From Zizania palustris (taxonomy: Eukaryota; Streptophyta; Magnoliopsida; Poales; Poaceae): 64,000 bases of DNA. The notes beneath the pieces are model-generated. The model was given only the letters and a program-made list of their open reading frames with translations. It was not told the DNA's origin and ran no database searches. Both the position numbers and the translations under genes were made by a program. The stretch lies in the NCBI GenBank assembly GCA_019279435.1, contig JAAALK010000285.1:29358371-29422370 (forward strand), written 5' to 3'. Of the stretch, positions 46,096 through 56,530 are shown piece after piece (position 1 is the first letter of the stretch; each line of letters starts with the position of its first letter).

Positions 46096-49000
46096 TCATG
46101 AAAAATTGGTATCTATACCAAGAAGGAATCGGAGACCTCTTCGGTCCCGAGAGCTAGGGGTGGAACGACTAGTTCCAACATCGGAAGTTCTAAGAACTTT
46201 ACGTTTAACTCTCTTCCTCCCCTTCGAAGCTCTAAAATCCTTCTGTTCTTGTTGAAGCTCGGCCCAAGTTCGAAGCCGCTCGGGGCTTCTCTCCCAGCTT
46301 CTAAGATCTTCAGATCTTTTATTTTGGGCTTCACCTTCGTCTTCGGACCAATTAGTGTCTTCAGAAGACGAGGTGTTTGCGTCGCTTTCCTTATCTTCCT
46401 CTTTAATATAAGACAATATGTCTTTGATTACTTCGGGCGCAATAACGCCGGAGTCATCTCGAGGGATAAGAAATCGAGGACGCTTATAACTTTTTAGAAG
46501 TTCGAAGGTGTTCCACAGTGAGCGAAGTTCGCTGTTAAGCTCTAACACTTCGATATCTTCCATAAGAGGCAAAGCCTAAAAATATGACAAACAAGATTTT
46601 CATTGATAAATATTTACAAGCATCAGCTTTACATAATCAAAAAAAAAATCCTAAAAAATCCTAAACCTGCGGATTCGGAGGAGGCTGACTGCTCGAAGCT
46701 TGGCTCCGAACTTGCTTTTGGCGTTGGCCTTCGTCAATCCAAGCCTTGATCGCAGATCGACCTTCGGCTCTCCATGAAGTCTGGAAGGCTCGCCAAGCAA
46801 CAGCTACACCTTCGGAAGGTTTTAAAAGTCGGTCGTCGTCGAAGATGATGGAGCCCTGTGCGCTCGGAGTGATTGATCGGCCCAAATCCTCGTAGTAGCG
46901 AAGTATTCCAAGGGCAGACACTTGTCCGGAGAGTTCTCCATAACGTATGCCTGCCGTCTTCATTTGCTTCGCTGCTCCTTGGATCCTCTTTAGCCGGCGC
47001 AGCAGAGTTACATTGTCATCCGAAGGTAGTGATCCAGTAGTACCGAAGTACTCCAAGACACCTAACATTTGTTCAATGACCTCCGAAGCCACCTTCTCGG
47101 ACTTAACCTTTTCTTCAATAAGCATATCCTTGGCCGAAGTTGTTTCAGCTAAAACTCCGGAGATTCGAGCGTTCTCCGTAGTCAAAGCATTCTTTTGAGT
47201 TCGGAGTTGGCCAGCCTCTTCTTGTAGCCTCACAAGTGCGGAGCCCTTCGCAGCATCCTCCGTCCGCAATCTTTCAATCTCCGCTCGAAGCACAACTCTT
47301 TCTGCTTCGAGCTCTTTCCTTGCAGCTTCCAAACTTTGCCTAGCCCTTCGCTCTGCTATTATCACATTGTCCATTTGAGATACTCGACCTTCGGAGAAGT
47401 TAAGATTTCTTTGAAGAGTTTCGTTCTCTTCCCGAAGTTGAGCAATTTCGTTTTCATTCGACAAAGCTGCAGCGCGGGCTAAGACTGCTTGCTAAGAAAA
47501 AGAAAAACTAGAATAAGAAATTATTCATATATAATTCATTATTTGGTTCGAAGATGCTTTATACCTGATAAGCTGCTCTTTCCACAGCAAGGTTAAGCTC
47601 CGAACCCTTCACTCTGCTTAAACGGGCTACCAGTTCTGTTTCCCCGACTTGGCGACTGGCTTCACCCAAAGGTTTAACCAAAGTCTCAAGTCCGGTTTTC
47701 TCCTCCAAAAAAGGAGTTAGGAGAGGAAGCAGTTTCGAAGCTTTCTGGTCAGCCCTGCTTAGCGAAGGTCCGGAGGTTTCTTCCGAGGCCCTTGGAACTT
47801 CAGAAGATGGCCCCCCCTCAGTCGATTCACTTTCGTCCATTGACTCAGATGAAGTCGATCCTTGAGCTGGGAGGGGCTCGATGTGTCTTTTTCCTCTTCC
47901 AGGCCCCGGTAGAGCAACTCCCGGTTGCGGCCCCGAAGTTGTCGAAGGTCTTAGAGTTGTATCTTCGAGGGATACTTCGACAACAGGAGGCTCTGAAAAA
48001 AAAACCAAAAATATTACACATTGTATAATTTTGCAAAAATTGATAAGAATTAAGCAAAATTTACCTTCGATATTCTCTGGAATATCGAGCACCGGGCTGA
48101 TCGGAGGATCATAAGTGTAGTCCTCATCCGAATCAGCCGTTAAATCTTGGGCTACAGGAGCATCGTCCTGAAGAGCCCTCGTTACTTCTTCAAGAATCGA
48201 AGCCATAGTGACTTCGACTCCCCCTTCATCCACTGGCACTTCGGCCTGAGTTGTGTCTTCCTGAACTACCGAAGTCATTGGTTGATCAACATTGTCTCCA
48301 GACTCCGGTATGTTCGCAGGCACTTCGGCCTCATTCACACCCATAGGGACTTCGATTTGTTCTCCCTGGGTATCCGGAGCTCTTACTTCTTCGATGTTGG
48401 TTTGAGGCTCCGGAATACCTGCAGTGTCTTCGATGAGAATACTTCGTTGAGCTGCATCTTCGTCAATTAATCTTACTAGTAAAGTACCTTCGTCTTCTTT
48501 AGAGCTAGAAGCCGAAGCTCTTGAGCTCGAAGGTGCGAGGTTTTTCGGCTTTCGAGCCACCTTCTTCGTCGGAGTCCTTGCGGAGCTGGATGCTCCAGCT
48601 TCGGCTACTCTCTTCTTGGGTCCTTTCTCTTGAGGCACCCAGTCCATCAGAGGGGGCGGAGTTAACTCCAACATTCCCCATATTCTGTTAGATCGCTCCC
48701 AACTTCCGACTAATTTGATTCGCCATTCCTTTTCTGACGGAGTTGGAGCACCCAAGATCTTCTCCGAAGCCCTTATAATTTGCTCTGAAGTAATAGGGGC
48801 TGAAGAAGCTAAAAAATAACTCAAGTTAATCTTTCTTCGAAGTAAATATGTATTATGCATGTTGGTTTCGAAGTTACCTGCAGGGCTCGAAGTATAGTTT
48901 ATCTTGCGAAGACCGCCTTCCGAGTCATCTTCGAAGACGATAGGCCAGTTGGCCATCAACGGAGAAATTTGAAGTCCGATGAACTCTTCGGCTAAGTCCC

Positions 49001-49823
49001 GCATGCTCAACCTTTTGCTGATTTTCTGAAGCAAGTTGAGGCGAGCTTCGAGTTGACCTTCGTCAGGTTGCACTAAGGCTTCCTTCCGGAACTGGATTTC
49101 CTTGAGGGGACCAGCCAGAGGACTACCCACTCCAACTTCAGCATAAAACCACCTCAGAACCCAATCGGTGTACCATCTAGCATTGATGGCCTTGGCAGGG
49201 AATTGCAGTGCATATTCATCACGAAGCCTAAAATTAATGCTTCCAAAAGAAACTACCACCTTTTCACCTCCGGAGCCTACGAAGGTCTTCGGCTGACAAG
49301 TCGCTCTATGCAACGCAGCGAAGATTTCAGCCCTCCCCTCACAACCTTCGGCTCTCAGTGCCCACTCGAAGATGGCTAGTCTGGCTACAGCATTCGGAGA
49401 CAGCTGGGGGAGGGTTACGTGAAACAAGTCAAGGACTTCGGCCAAGAAATCTACAGCAGGGAGGCCCAAGCCTGCTTCGAAAAAAGCTTCGAACACTACG
49501 ACTTCTCCGGGCCTTGGTGATGGGATTGCCTCTTTGCCTGGTTTCCGAACCATTACCCCATTGCTAATCTTACCCCCTGCTGTGATTGCCAAGGACTCTC
49601 TTTTGCAGGTCGAAGGTCCCAATTCAAAGGACTGATCCAAATATTTGGTTGATGGAGGGCACAGACCTTGGTCATCGGGGATTTGGGGATTTCTCCCCCC
49701 TGCCGCCATGGACATTGCCGCCTGCCTCGAGGATGCCGCCGCCAATGTTGCCGCCGCTGCTGCTGCGGCTGCCTGCTGCCGAGCCAAGGTCGAAGGTGGC
49801 GCAGATCCTTTGGTCTTCACCAT
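46096..49823 (-). CDS. Antisense five-exon gene of Gypsy-2, function unknown
   Basis: ATG at 49823. Proposed exons are 49823-48878, 48808-48065, 47992-47565, 47491-46667 and 46575-46096; they sum to 3423 nt, 1140 residues plus stop. All four introns (69, 72, 73 and 91 bp) are GT...AG with T-rich acceptors. Introns 3 and 4 must be spliced to stay in frame. Introns 1 and 2 are multiples of three without stops, so they could be retained; in Gypsy-1 intron 2 has a stop. Exon 1 has an Ala-rich start and a domain (GEVVVFEAFFEAGLGLP, WYTDWVLRWF) resembling the Pfam family called putative gypsy type transposon (Transposase_28). Exon 2 has a basic, possibly nuclear, signal (KKVARKPK). Exons 2-3 are acidic and Ser/Pro-rich, exon 4 looks coiled-coil, and exon 5 ends basic (KGRKRVKRK). 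The frame is undamaged, unlike gag. Confidence 0.8.
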
Positions 49824-49861
49824 CGCGATTGCCGGATCAACTTGAGAGAATGGGAACTAGG

Positions 49862-49894
49862 GCTCAAGAACTCAAGAACTCAAGAACTCAAAAG
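49862..49894 (-). repeat. 8-bp repeat in the 5' leader of the antisense gene
   Basis: Three perfect ctcaagaa units and a partial fourth lie between the antisense TATA box and its ATG. The effect is unknown. Confidence 0.8.
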
Positions 49895-49950
49895 GCTTTT
49901 GACTGGGAGCGAGCGGTGAAAAGGTAATCGAGTAAGTTCCAGAGTTCTTT

Positions 49951-49957
49951 ATTTATA
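49951..49957 (-). promoter_or_regulatory. TATA box of the antisense gene
   Basis: The minus strand reads GGCTATAAATAAAG, 128 bases upstream of the ATG at 49823. A start about 30 bp downstream would give a leader of about 100 nt. This places a separate promoter inside the element, outside the LTR and facing pol. The stretch 49958-50274 shows nothing else I can name. Confidence 0.6.
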
Positions 49958-50274
49958 GCCTAAAACTTTCCGTTTGTTACCGTTTGGGCTCTGCCCTTTC
50001 ACATTCCTGCCTGTTATTTTCCTCCGAAAATAACGCCTCGTATAACTCCGTTAGAAACAGAAACTAACGGTTATATTTTCTAAGTCTAAAAAGACTTTCG
50101 AACTTCCTGAGTCAGTTCTAAGATGGTTCGAAAAGTAATTACCTTATGACTGATTCGAAGTTCATATCTTCATGTATTTCGGAGATAAAACAAAATCAAT
50201 AACCCCTATGATTGGTTATCTTTTCTTTCCGTATACTGCTCTCCTAACGTTACAGGTCGAATGGAGAAGCGTAT

Positions 50275-50286
50275 TCGAGGGGCTAC
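50275..50286 (+). promoter_or_regulatory. Polypurine tract of Gypsy-2
   Basis: cgaggggctac lies directly before the 3' LTR. It is purine-rich but short. Confidence 0.5.
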
Positions 50287-50782
50287 TGTTGGGGGAAAAT
50301 ATCCCATCTTCGGAGTTATTGCCAAAGCAACATGAAGACAGCCAACCAGTTCGAAGATAGTCCGAAGGTCATCTTCGAAGGTGGCTTGGAACCTCGTTCG
50401 GAGTCCGAAGACTGGCATTGGTTCGAAGTATATCTTCGAACCAAAGCCTTCCAGGATCTTTTCTGCCAGCTAAGATGGAAGACTTATCTTCTATCCTATT
50501 AGATTAGTCTTTTACCATTTTAGCCCTATTAAGGAAACCAAATAGTTTCCTTAATGTCGGTTGTAATAGAGGGGTAAATAGGTCTTTTCCTTAATGTTTG
50601 GGCCTATAAATACCCCCCATTTCACCCTGTAATAGGGACCGATTACAAGTGAATCAATACACACTTTCGAACTATTCTAAGCTATTATCCTTTCGGAGGC
50701 TTGGAACAGTTTGCTTCGCAAACACTTCGTTTGTTAGTTTCTTTTCTACAGAAACCTGTTAGCGTAATCTTTTACGCCAACA
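50287..50782 (+). repeat. 3' LTR of Gypsy-2
   Basis: 496 bp, TGTTGGGGG to GCCAACA, flanked by ATAGC. It appears cleaner than the 5' copy. Confidence 0.95.
50605..50612 (+). promoter_or_regulatory. TATA box of Gypsy-2 3' LTR
   Basis: TATAAATA in ggcctataaatacccccc, intact here. It could drive transcription into Copia-B sequence. Confidence 0.7.
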
Positions 50783-50787
50783 ATAGC
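50783..50787 (+). repeat. Target-site duplication of Gypsy-2, right
   Basis: ATAGC, identical to 39096-39100. Confidence 0.92.
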
Positions 50788-51210
50788 TTCAGCCCAAAAG
50801 CACCTAGGACTCCTATGCTCATCGAGCATTGTCTTTGCGATCTCGATCAGCGTGCGGTTCTTTCGTTCCACAACACCATTCTATGGGGGAGTGTAAGGGG
50901 TAGAAAACTAGTGCTCAAGACCCTAATCACTATAGAAGCTAATGAACTAAGAATTCTTAAACTCAGAACAATTGTCAAACAAAATTGCTCGCATCCGACC
51001 ATTGTTCTCATTCTTTAGCTTTAGAATCAGGTGATGAAAAAAAATGAAAATCCTCATCCTTAGACTCGAAAAAGAAAACCCACAAAAATCAAGAAAATGT
51101 GGTGAGGCGATGTATTCCTTGGAGCTCGGGGAAGTGAGGCTGGAGAACCATCTGCGATGTCCTATCATGTGGCGAGAGCATCCCGAATCTATGATCCATA
51201 TGTCCTCCAA
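50783..51210 (-). pseudogene. Copia-B protease-integrase fusion remnant
   Basis: The minus strand encodes a copia protease start (WIIDSGCSRHMIG, near 51195) that passes after about 35 codons straight into the integrase core (ILKLKNENNG, FDNCSEFKNS). The rest of protease and the integrase N-terminus are deleted. Further on it reads NGVVERKNRTLIEIAKTM with the catalytic Glu kept, then FWAEA at the Gypsy-2 edge. Stops lie around 50945-50890. Confidence 0.78.
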
Positions 51211-53749
51211 GCCTCAATCCTGCAAAATCAATGGTCATAAGGGGGAGCAAACGGTCTGACACCAGATTTAGAAAAAGAGCTACACTAGTATCAAGCCATT
51301 TTCTCAAAAGTAGGAAAGTAGAAAAAATCGAAAGAGTGTGGACCAAAGCGCGACACAAAGTGCGGTCCTCTGTTCTGCCTAAAGTCACAACGATGAGGTC
51401 CAAAGTCGTATCTAGAATGACTTGGAACTCTGCCGGAGTGAAAACCACCCTCCAGAGCATGGGCAAGAAAGTCGTCTCCTCTACCACCACCTACACGACG
51501 TGCCATGGAATCTAGCCTCTCTCCACATCGATGGACTCTTTGTCTACCACCCTACTGGTAGAACTTCTCCTACCCACCTTGAGCTCTCTGAGCTCTCTCG
51601 ACCCGCTTCCTCCTGAAGAAAAACCCCGCAAGATGCCCTGCTCTCTAACAGAACTCACAGTGATAGGTAGGCTTCTTGGGATGTGGTTGAGTCTTGAGTT
51701 TCTTGGGCTTGGTGGTGTTGGGTGTTGGATCTTTGGTGTGAGAGGGTCAAAGAAGAGAATCAAGAGAAGTGAGAAGACTCTTAGGCTTAGGGATCTAGAT
51801 AGGTTTCTTAGGTGGATCTTTGGGTTGTTCTTGGAACACTCCATCCTTGGGCTGTCTGGCTTGAAAATACTCAGTGGAGTGAGTATTGGGATATGTTTCC
51901 TCTGGAGTCATCTTACTCCACTCCACTGCATGACTTAGGGCACTCTCAAAGTCATCTTTGGTGTAGGTATAACCTACTCCAAACCCATCTTGCTTATTGA
52001 ACTGCTGGATCATCATGCCGAGCTGAGGCTCTCTAGCACTCACCCAACTTAGGATTTGACGGAGGTAAGAATTCTCATTCTGAGCATCAGCTAACTCCTC
52101 TCTCAAGGAAACTAGCACCTCCACCTGAGATAAGCAGATCTCACACTCTCCATTGATCTGAATAGACTTCTCAAGCATTTGGACCTCAACTTTCATTTTG
52201 ATCAGCTCCATCCTTAGAGACAAGCAGTTCTCATAGACAGTGGGTGGAACTGACAAGGTCTCAAGCTCAAGCTTGGTCTGCTCCAACTCATCTCTAAGAT
52301 GCTCAAGCTCGCACAACTTCTCATCACACTTTGCTCTTAGCTCAGCTAAATGGGATGGACAATCTCTAAAGGGCACGACAGTTGTGGCATGAGCATCTTT
52401 CAGCTCCAGCTGAGCACTTTCAAGCTCAGTGGCAAAAGCGTTTCTCTCATCCACCCTCTCAGTGTACCTGGACTTTAGAGAAGTCAGGTCACAAAGAAAC
52501 ACCTCACAATTAGGGCACTCACTGCTCTCACCCAAGCAAGGGAAATAAGATAGATTCTCAATATTGCTATTGCCATAGCAAGCTCACTCTCTGTCTCATC
52601 TACCCTCTTCTTAACCCTCCCAAGCAATTTCTCCCGATACTTCAACTCCCGAAAATTTTCTTCAAGTAATTCAACAACTTCACGTTCATAGGAATATACC
52701 TTCTCATCATCGTCATCGTAGTTAGAGTTGTCAGAGGAGCCCTTGTCTTATTTATCCCCAAGAGCCATAGAGCAGAAGCTCTTGTGGGATCTTCGTCTGT
52801 GTTGCCAGCGAGTCTCCAGATTGTCTATGAAAGCCATGAAGCAGAGGCTAGTCGGATAATCCATGTCCTTCTCCTTCCCCTTCTTGATCACGATCTCCTC
52901 ATTGCTTGAGATCGACAAAGAGTAAGAAGAGTATGATCGCTTTGAGTAGTTTCTCTCCATCTCAGCGAAGAAGGCCTTGTCCCACTTCTTGTTCTCGTGC
53001 TGGTAGTCCTTCAGGGCCTTTTGGAAGAACTTTGTCTTGGGCTTGCCCTTGGTGAATGTGTACTTGTCGTAGCCATTGTGCTTGTTGGAGTCATAGGAGC
53101 CACAGCCGGTGCCCTTCTTGAGAGTGTTCTGCTTGGGGCAGTCGGTGATGAAATGATCTGGATCACCACACTCAAAACAACCAGGTTTTGTGCCATGACG
53201 TTTAAGCATGCGTCTATCATAAAAATGGCGAACCCGACTATTGAACAAACACAAATCATCATCTCCTAAAAGATCCAACTGGTCCTAAATGATAGACATC
53301 AAAGAGGACAAAGCACAACTCAAAGAAGAATCAACAGAAGGTGTCGCAAGGGCTAGGGTTTTTGAGCTAGAACTAGTGAGATTTGATTTCAACTGGATAT
53401 CAAACTCTGAGGCCTTGAGATTACTGAAAAGCTATGCGACGGTCAAGGTATCATAAGAAGCACTCTCAATAATGGAAGATACCTTGATCTCCCAGACCTT
53501 AGGGTCTAAGAATGATGAACCATGAGCAACTATTCATGGTCTGAGACTAGTTGATCTCTATCAGCTTTGTTGGCCCGAAGCTTTGTTGATCTCTATCGAC
53601 TGAAAGGGACCAAACAATGCCTCGATAGTCTCACCTAGCTTCTATGAGAAATTTTCATACTCTCGCCGGTAGGTTTGATAGAGCCTAGACTTGACCTGAG
53701 CTATCCCCTCATGGTGTGCTTGAGGGTTGCCTAGATATCTCGAGCAGTT
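51211..53749 (-). pseudogene. Copia-B gag, main part (broken)
   Basis: Reading leftwards from the Copia-F edge, the end of the UBN2-type domain (AHHEG, QVKSRLYQTYRREYE near 53640-53710) is followed by degraded sequence. The zinc knuckle CFECGDPDHFITDC is near 53190-53150. Ser- and Glu-rich sequence follows, then a long open coiled-coil-like stretch (52535-51795) with Cys pairs. A second knuckle at about 51660-51610 has lost its last Cys (to Phe) and carries a TAG. A Phe/Arg-rich tail runs to about 51290. The plan is the same as in Copia-A1 gag. Confidence 0.75.
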
Positions 53750-54667
53750 TCTAAAGGAAGTATGCCCAAGAAAATTCTGGGGATCAGAAGTTCTGATAGG
53801 TGTATCAGAAGTTCTGATTATTTTCGGGACTCGAGTCAGAGAGCAAATCCGACTTCGGTAGTTCCAATGGTTGGATTCGTGACATGAATCAGAAATTACA
53901 ATTTGGAATCGGATGTTCTGATTATTTTCTAGACTCGAATTAGAGAGCAAAAGTTGCTTCGGATGTTCCGATATGGTATCAAAAGTTCCGACTAGCCAGA
54001 AGTTCCGATTTAGAATCGGGGAAAATTGTGCTGATCAAAAGTTTCAATATGTGTATTAGAAGTTCTGAGGTGGGCAAAAATAGATTGAGAGACCAAAAAT
54101 AATCTGTCAGAAGTTCCGATCCAGAATCAGAAATCTGACGTGGGTAAAACAAATTGGATCTGTTACAACACAAATAAGTTGTAACCGATTTGTGGGTTTC
54201 GCGATGTGGACGACCAGGGGCTCTCGACCCTATATAAAGAGAGGAGGAGGTCTTGGAGAAAAATCTTATGGATAGTTTAGACCTAGCCACCAAAGACTCT
54301 TTTCCTCCCTTTCTTGATCTCAAAAGTTGAGATCGAAGATTTCCCGTTCTCATGTGCGGTGCTAGAACGCCGTCGTGGGAAGTACTCCATTCTTGTACGT
54401 GTGGATACCGTGGAGGCATTGCTCCAATAGCGACACCCGTGGACTTCATCATGTGAACAACTACATCTTCTTTACCGATTGGATTGGCGAGGAATGACTG
54501 GGATGAAGCGAGGACAGGCAAGGATGCGCTTCCTCAACATCTTCTTCCGCTTCACCTAGCGTCCTATGCTAGAATTTACCGATCTATGATCTCGCACACG
54601 CATGCTTCTGGGACTTTGGGTGAATTTTTGAAATTTCTGGTCAGAGTAGCTTCCCCTTACCCCAACA
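53750..54667 (+). repeat. 5' LTR of Copia-F
   Basis: About 918 bp, from tctaaaggaagtatgccc to acccccaaca-type end (cttaccccaaca). It aligns with 60483-61286. It contains many copies of a degenerate agaagttccgat motif. Confidence 0.8.
54231..54238 (+). promoter_or_regulatory. TATA box of Copia-F 5' LTR
   Basis: TATATAAA in gaccctatataaagagagg; the 3' LTR has TATATAAG at the matching place (60845-60852). Confidence 0.7.
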
Positions 54668-54668
54668 G

Positions 54669-54680
54669 TGGTATCAGAGC
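54669..54680 (+). promoter_or_regulatory. Primer-binding site of Copia-F
   Basis: TGGTATCAGAGC, two bases after the LTR end, for initiator tRNA-Met. Confidence 0.9.
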
Positions 54681-55669
54681 CTATGTGCATAGTGTTCGAT
54701 CGGAATCCCTCATGTATGGAGTTACATGGTGGAAAAACAGATTAGATCTATTTCTGTCCACGACAAATCAGAAGTTTCGATACTGATCGGAAGTTCTAAT
54801 GGCAGATCGAAAGTTCCAATACTGATCGAATGTTTCGATATCGAATAATGATTCGATAGAGAGAGAGAGTTTATTGCTACCAGGAATTCCGATATTGATC
54901 AAAAGTTCCGGCAGATCGGAAGTTTTGATGCTAGATCGGAAGTTCCGACTCACCCGAATTTGAAATTCCAAGCCTGTTGAGCTGGGATTTCCAGATCCAG
55001 ATTTTAGTCACTCGTAGATTCCTCACCTAACTTTATTTTGCAGAGAATGTTATGGATGGAATGGCCTTGGATAAATGTGATGTATGAGATGCATGCAATT
55101 TATGTAAATTAAATATGGCCTACGTGTCATGGTTATTTACAACCCAAGGCTGATGTAAATTTAAATACGACTTGCATTTCATTTCGGCGGTGCTTCGGCC
55201 CATGTAACTAGTATAGGCTATGTGAGATAAACTAGTACACTTCATAGAAGCCAGGAGCACACACTCAATGATGGGATCCATAGAGATGGAGATCGCCATG
55301 TGAAGAGGACCATGCTATGTCATAATTAATATGATTGTTTGTGATGCTTTCTTATGTTCCTATGTTTGTTTGCTTAATGGGGCTATCAAAACAGTTTTGG
55401 GACTTGGAGTATAGAGTTGGTGTAGAGCATAGGATGCTTATCTAACGACAAGAGTCACATACAATGTGATTAGCAAAGTGTTGCGTACCTATGTCACCTA
55501 GCTTCTAGCAGTGATGCCAAATCTCACTAGGAGTTGGAATGAATATGGATCTTGCGCCACTATTAGTCATTAGAGGGAAAGTGACCATTTTAAAATAGTT
55601 GAACATCTTTTATTGGATAGAAGATAAACATTGCATAGTGCTGAACCTTGCATTTAATCTTTTGTAGAA
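54681..55669 (+). other. Copia-F untranslated leader
   Basis: About 1 kb without a supported gene between the primer site and gag. Its first 280 bp carry further agaagttccgat-type repeats (about 54768-54960). Confidence 0.65.
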
Positions 55670-56530
55670 CATGGCACCTACTACTCCTTTTGTTAAGAGA
55701 ACTCTAGTTTTTAATTTGTGATCTATTCTTGAATGTGAGAAATTATTTGGAACAAACTTTATGGATTGGTATCAAAATTTGAAAATCGTTCTTAAACAAG
55801 AGAAAAAAGATTATGTTCTAGAGGAACCTCACCCCGATGAACCAGGAGAGGTTGCTTCTGCTGCATAAAAGCGTGCTTATGAGAAGCATGCTAGTGATGT
55901 CGTGGATGTTAGCTGTCTGATGCTTGCTTGCATGTCCTTTGAGTTTCAAAAACAATATGAGGAACACGATGCTTACGATATGATAATAGGTCTCAAGGGC
56001 ATGTTTCAGAACCAGGCAAGGGCAGAGAAATACAATGTGTATAAGTCCTTGTTTAGGAGTAGGCTGGCTGAAGGGAGCCCAGTGAGTCCTCATGTGATTA
56101 GGATGATTGGTTACATTCAGACTCTAGAGAGAATGGGTACCCCACTAGATCCGTACCTAGCTATTGATGTCATTCTCTAGTTGCTCCCACTAAGCTTTGA
56201 GCCATTCATCATGAATTAAAACATGGTTGGACGGGAGAAGACACTAGCTGAGTTGCAAGGGATGCTTAAAACTGCTGATGACAGTATCAAGAAATCTTCA
56301 AATCATGTGATGATGGTTCAGAAGGAGGGCAAAAAGAGAAAGAGGAAGGGCAAGGCTAAGACTACAGATTCAATCTCTATTACGAAGTCTAAACTGGCTG
56401 GAAAGTCCAAGTCGGGTCCTGCTGGCTCTGATATGTGCCACCACTGCCACAACCCTAGGTATTAGAAGTGCAATTGCAAGGTGTATCTGAAAGAGCAGAA
56501 GAAAAAGAAGGGAAGTGTGACTTCCACTTC
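55670..56530 (+). pseudogene. Copia-F gag (broken)
   Basis: The ATG at 55670 (MAPTTPF) is followed by LFGTNFMDWYQNLKIVLKQEK with a stop before it, then the gag domain (MLACMSFEFQKQYE, ALGMFQNQARAEKY-like near 56000) and EKTLAELQGMLKTADDSIKK near 56230-56290. A Lys/Arg-rich stretch and a zinc-knuckle remnant (CHHCHN near 56440) end it. In-frame stops occur near 55720, 55868, 56178 and 56220. A TAG at 56463 replaces the Trp expected in the knuckle. Confidence 0.8.

Larger units (their letters stand above)
39101..50782 (+). mobile_element. Gypsy-2, complete Tat-lineage Ty3/gypsy element with antisense gene
   Basis: An 11.7 kb element with two LTRs, a perfect 5-bp target duplication (ATAGC), primer site, gag, a long pol, a 60-bp tandem array, an antisense multi-exon gene and the 3' LTR. 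The order RT, RNase H, archaeal-type RNase H, integrase places it in the Tat lineage. The LTRs differ mainly by one-base indels, which suggests a recent insertion. Most coding damage lies in the first 3 kb next to the gap. It splits Copia-B integrase. Confidence 0.95.

Noticed and set aside
53777..54960. Heat-shock elements in the Copia-F LTR
   Set aside because: A heat-shock element needs GAA and TTC two bases apart; here the two triplets are one base apart.
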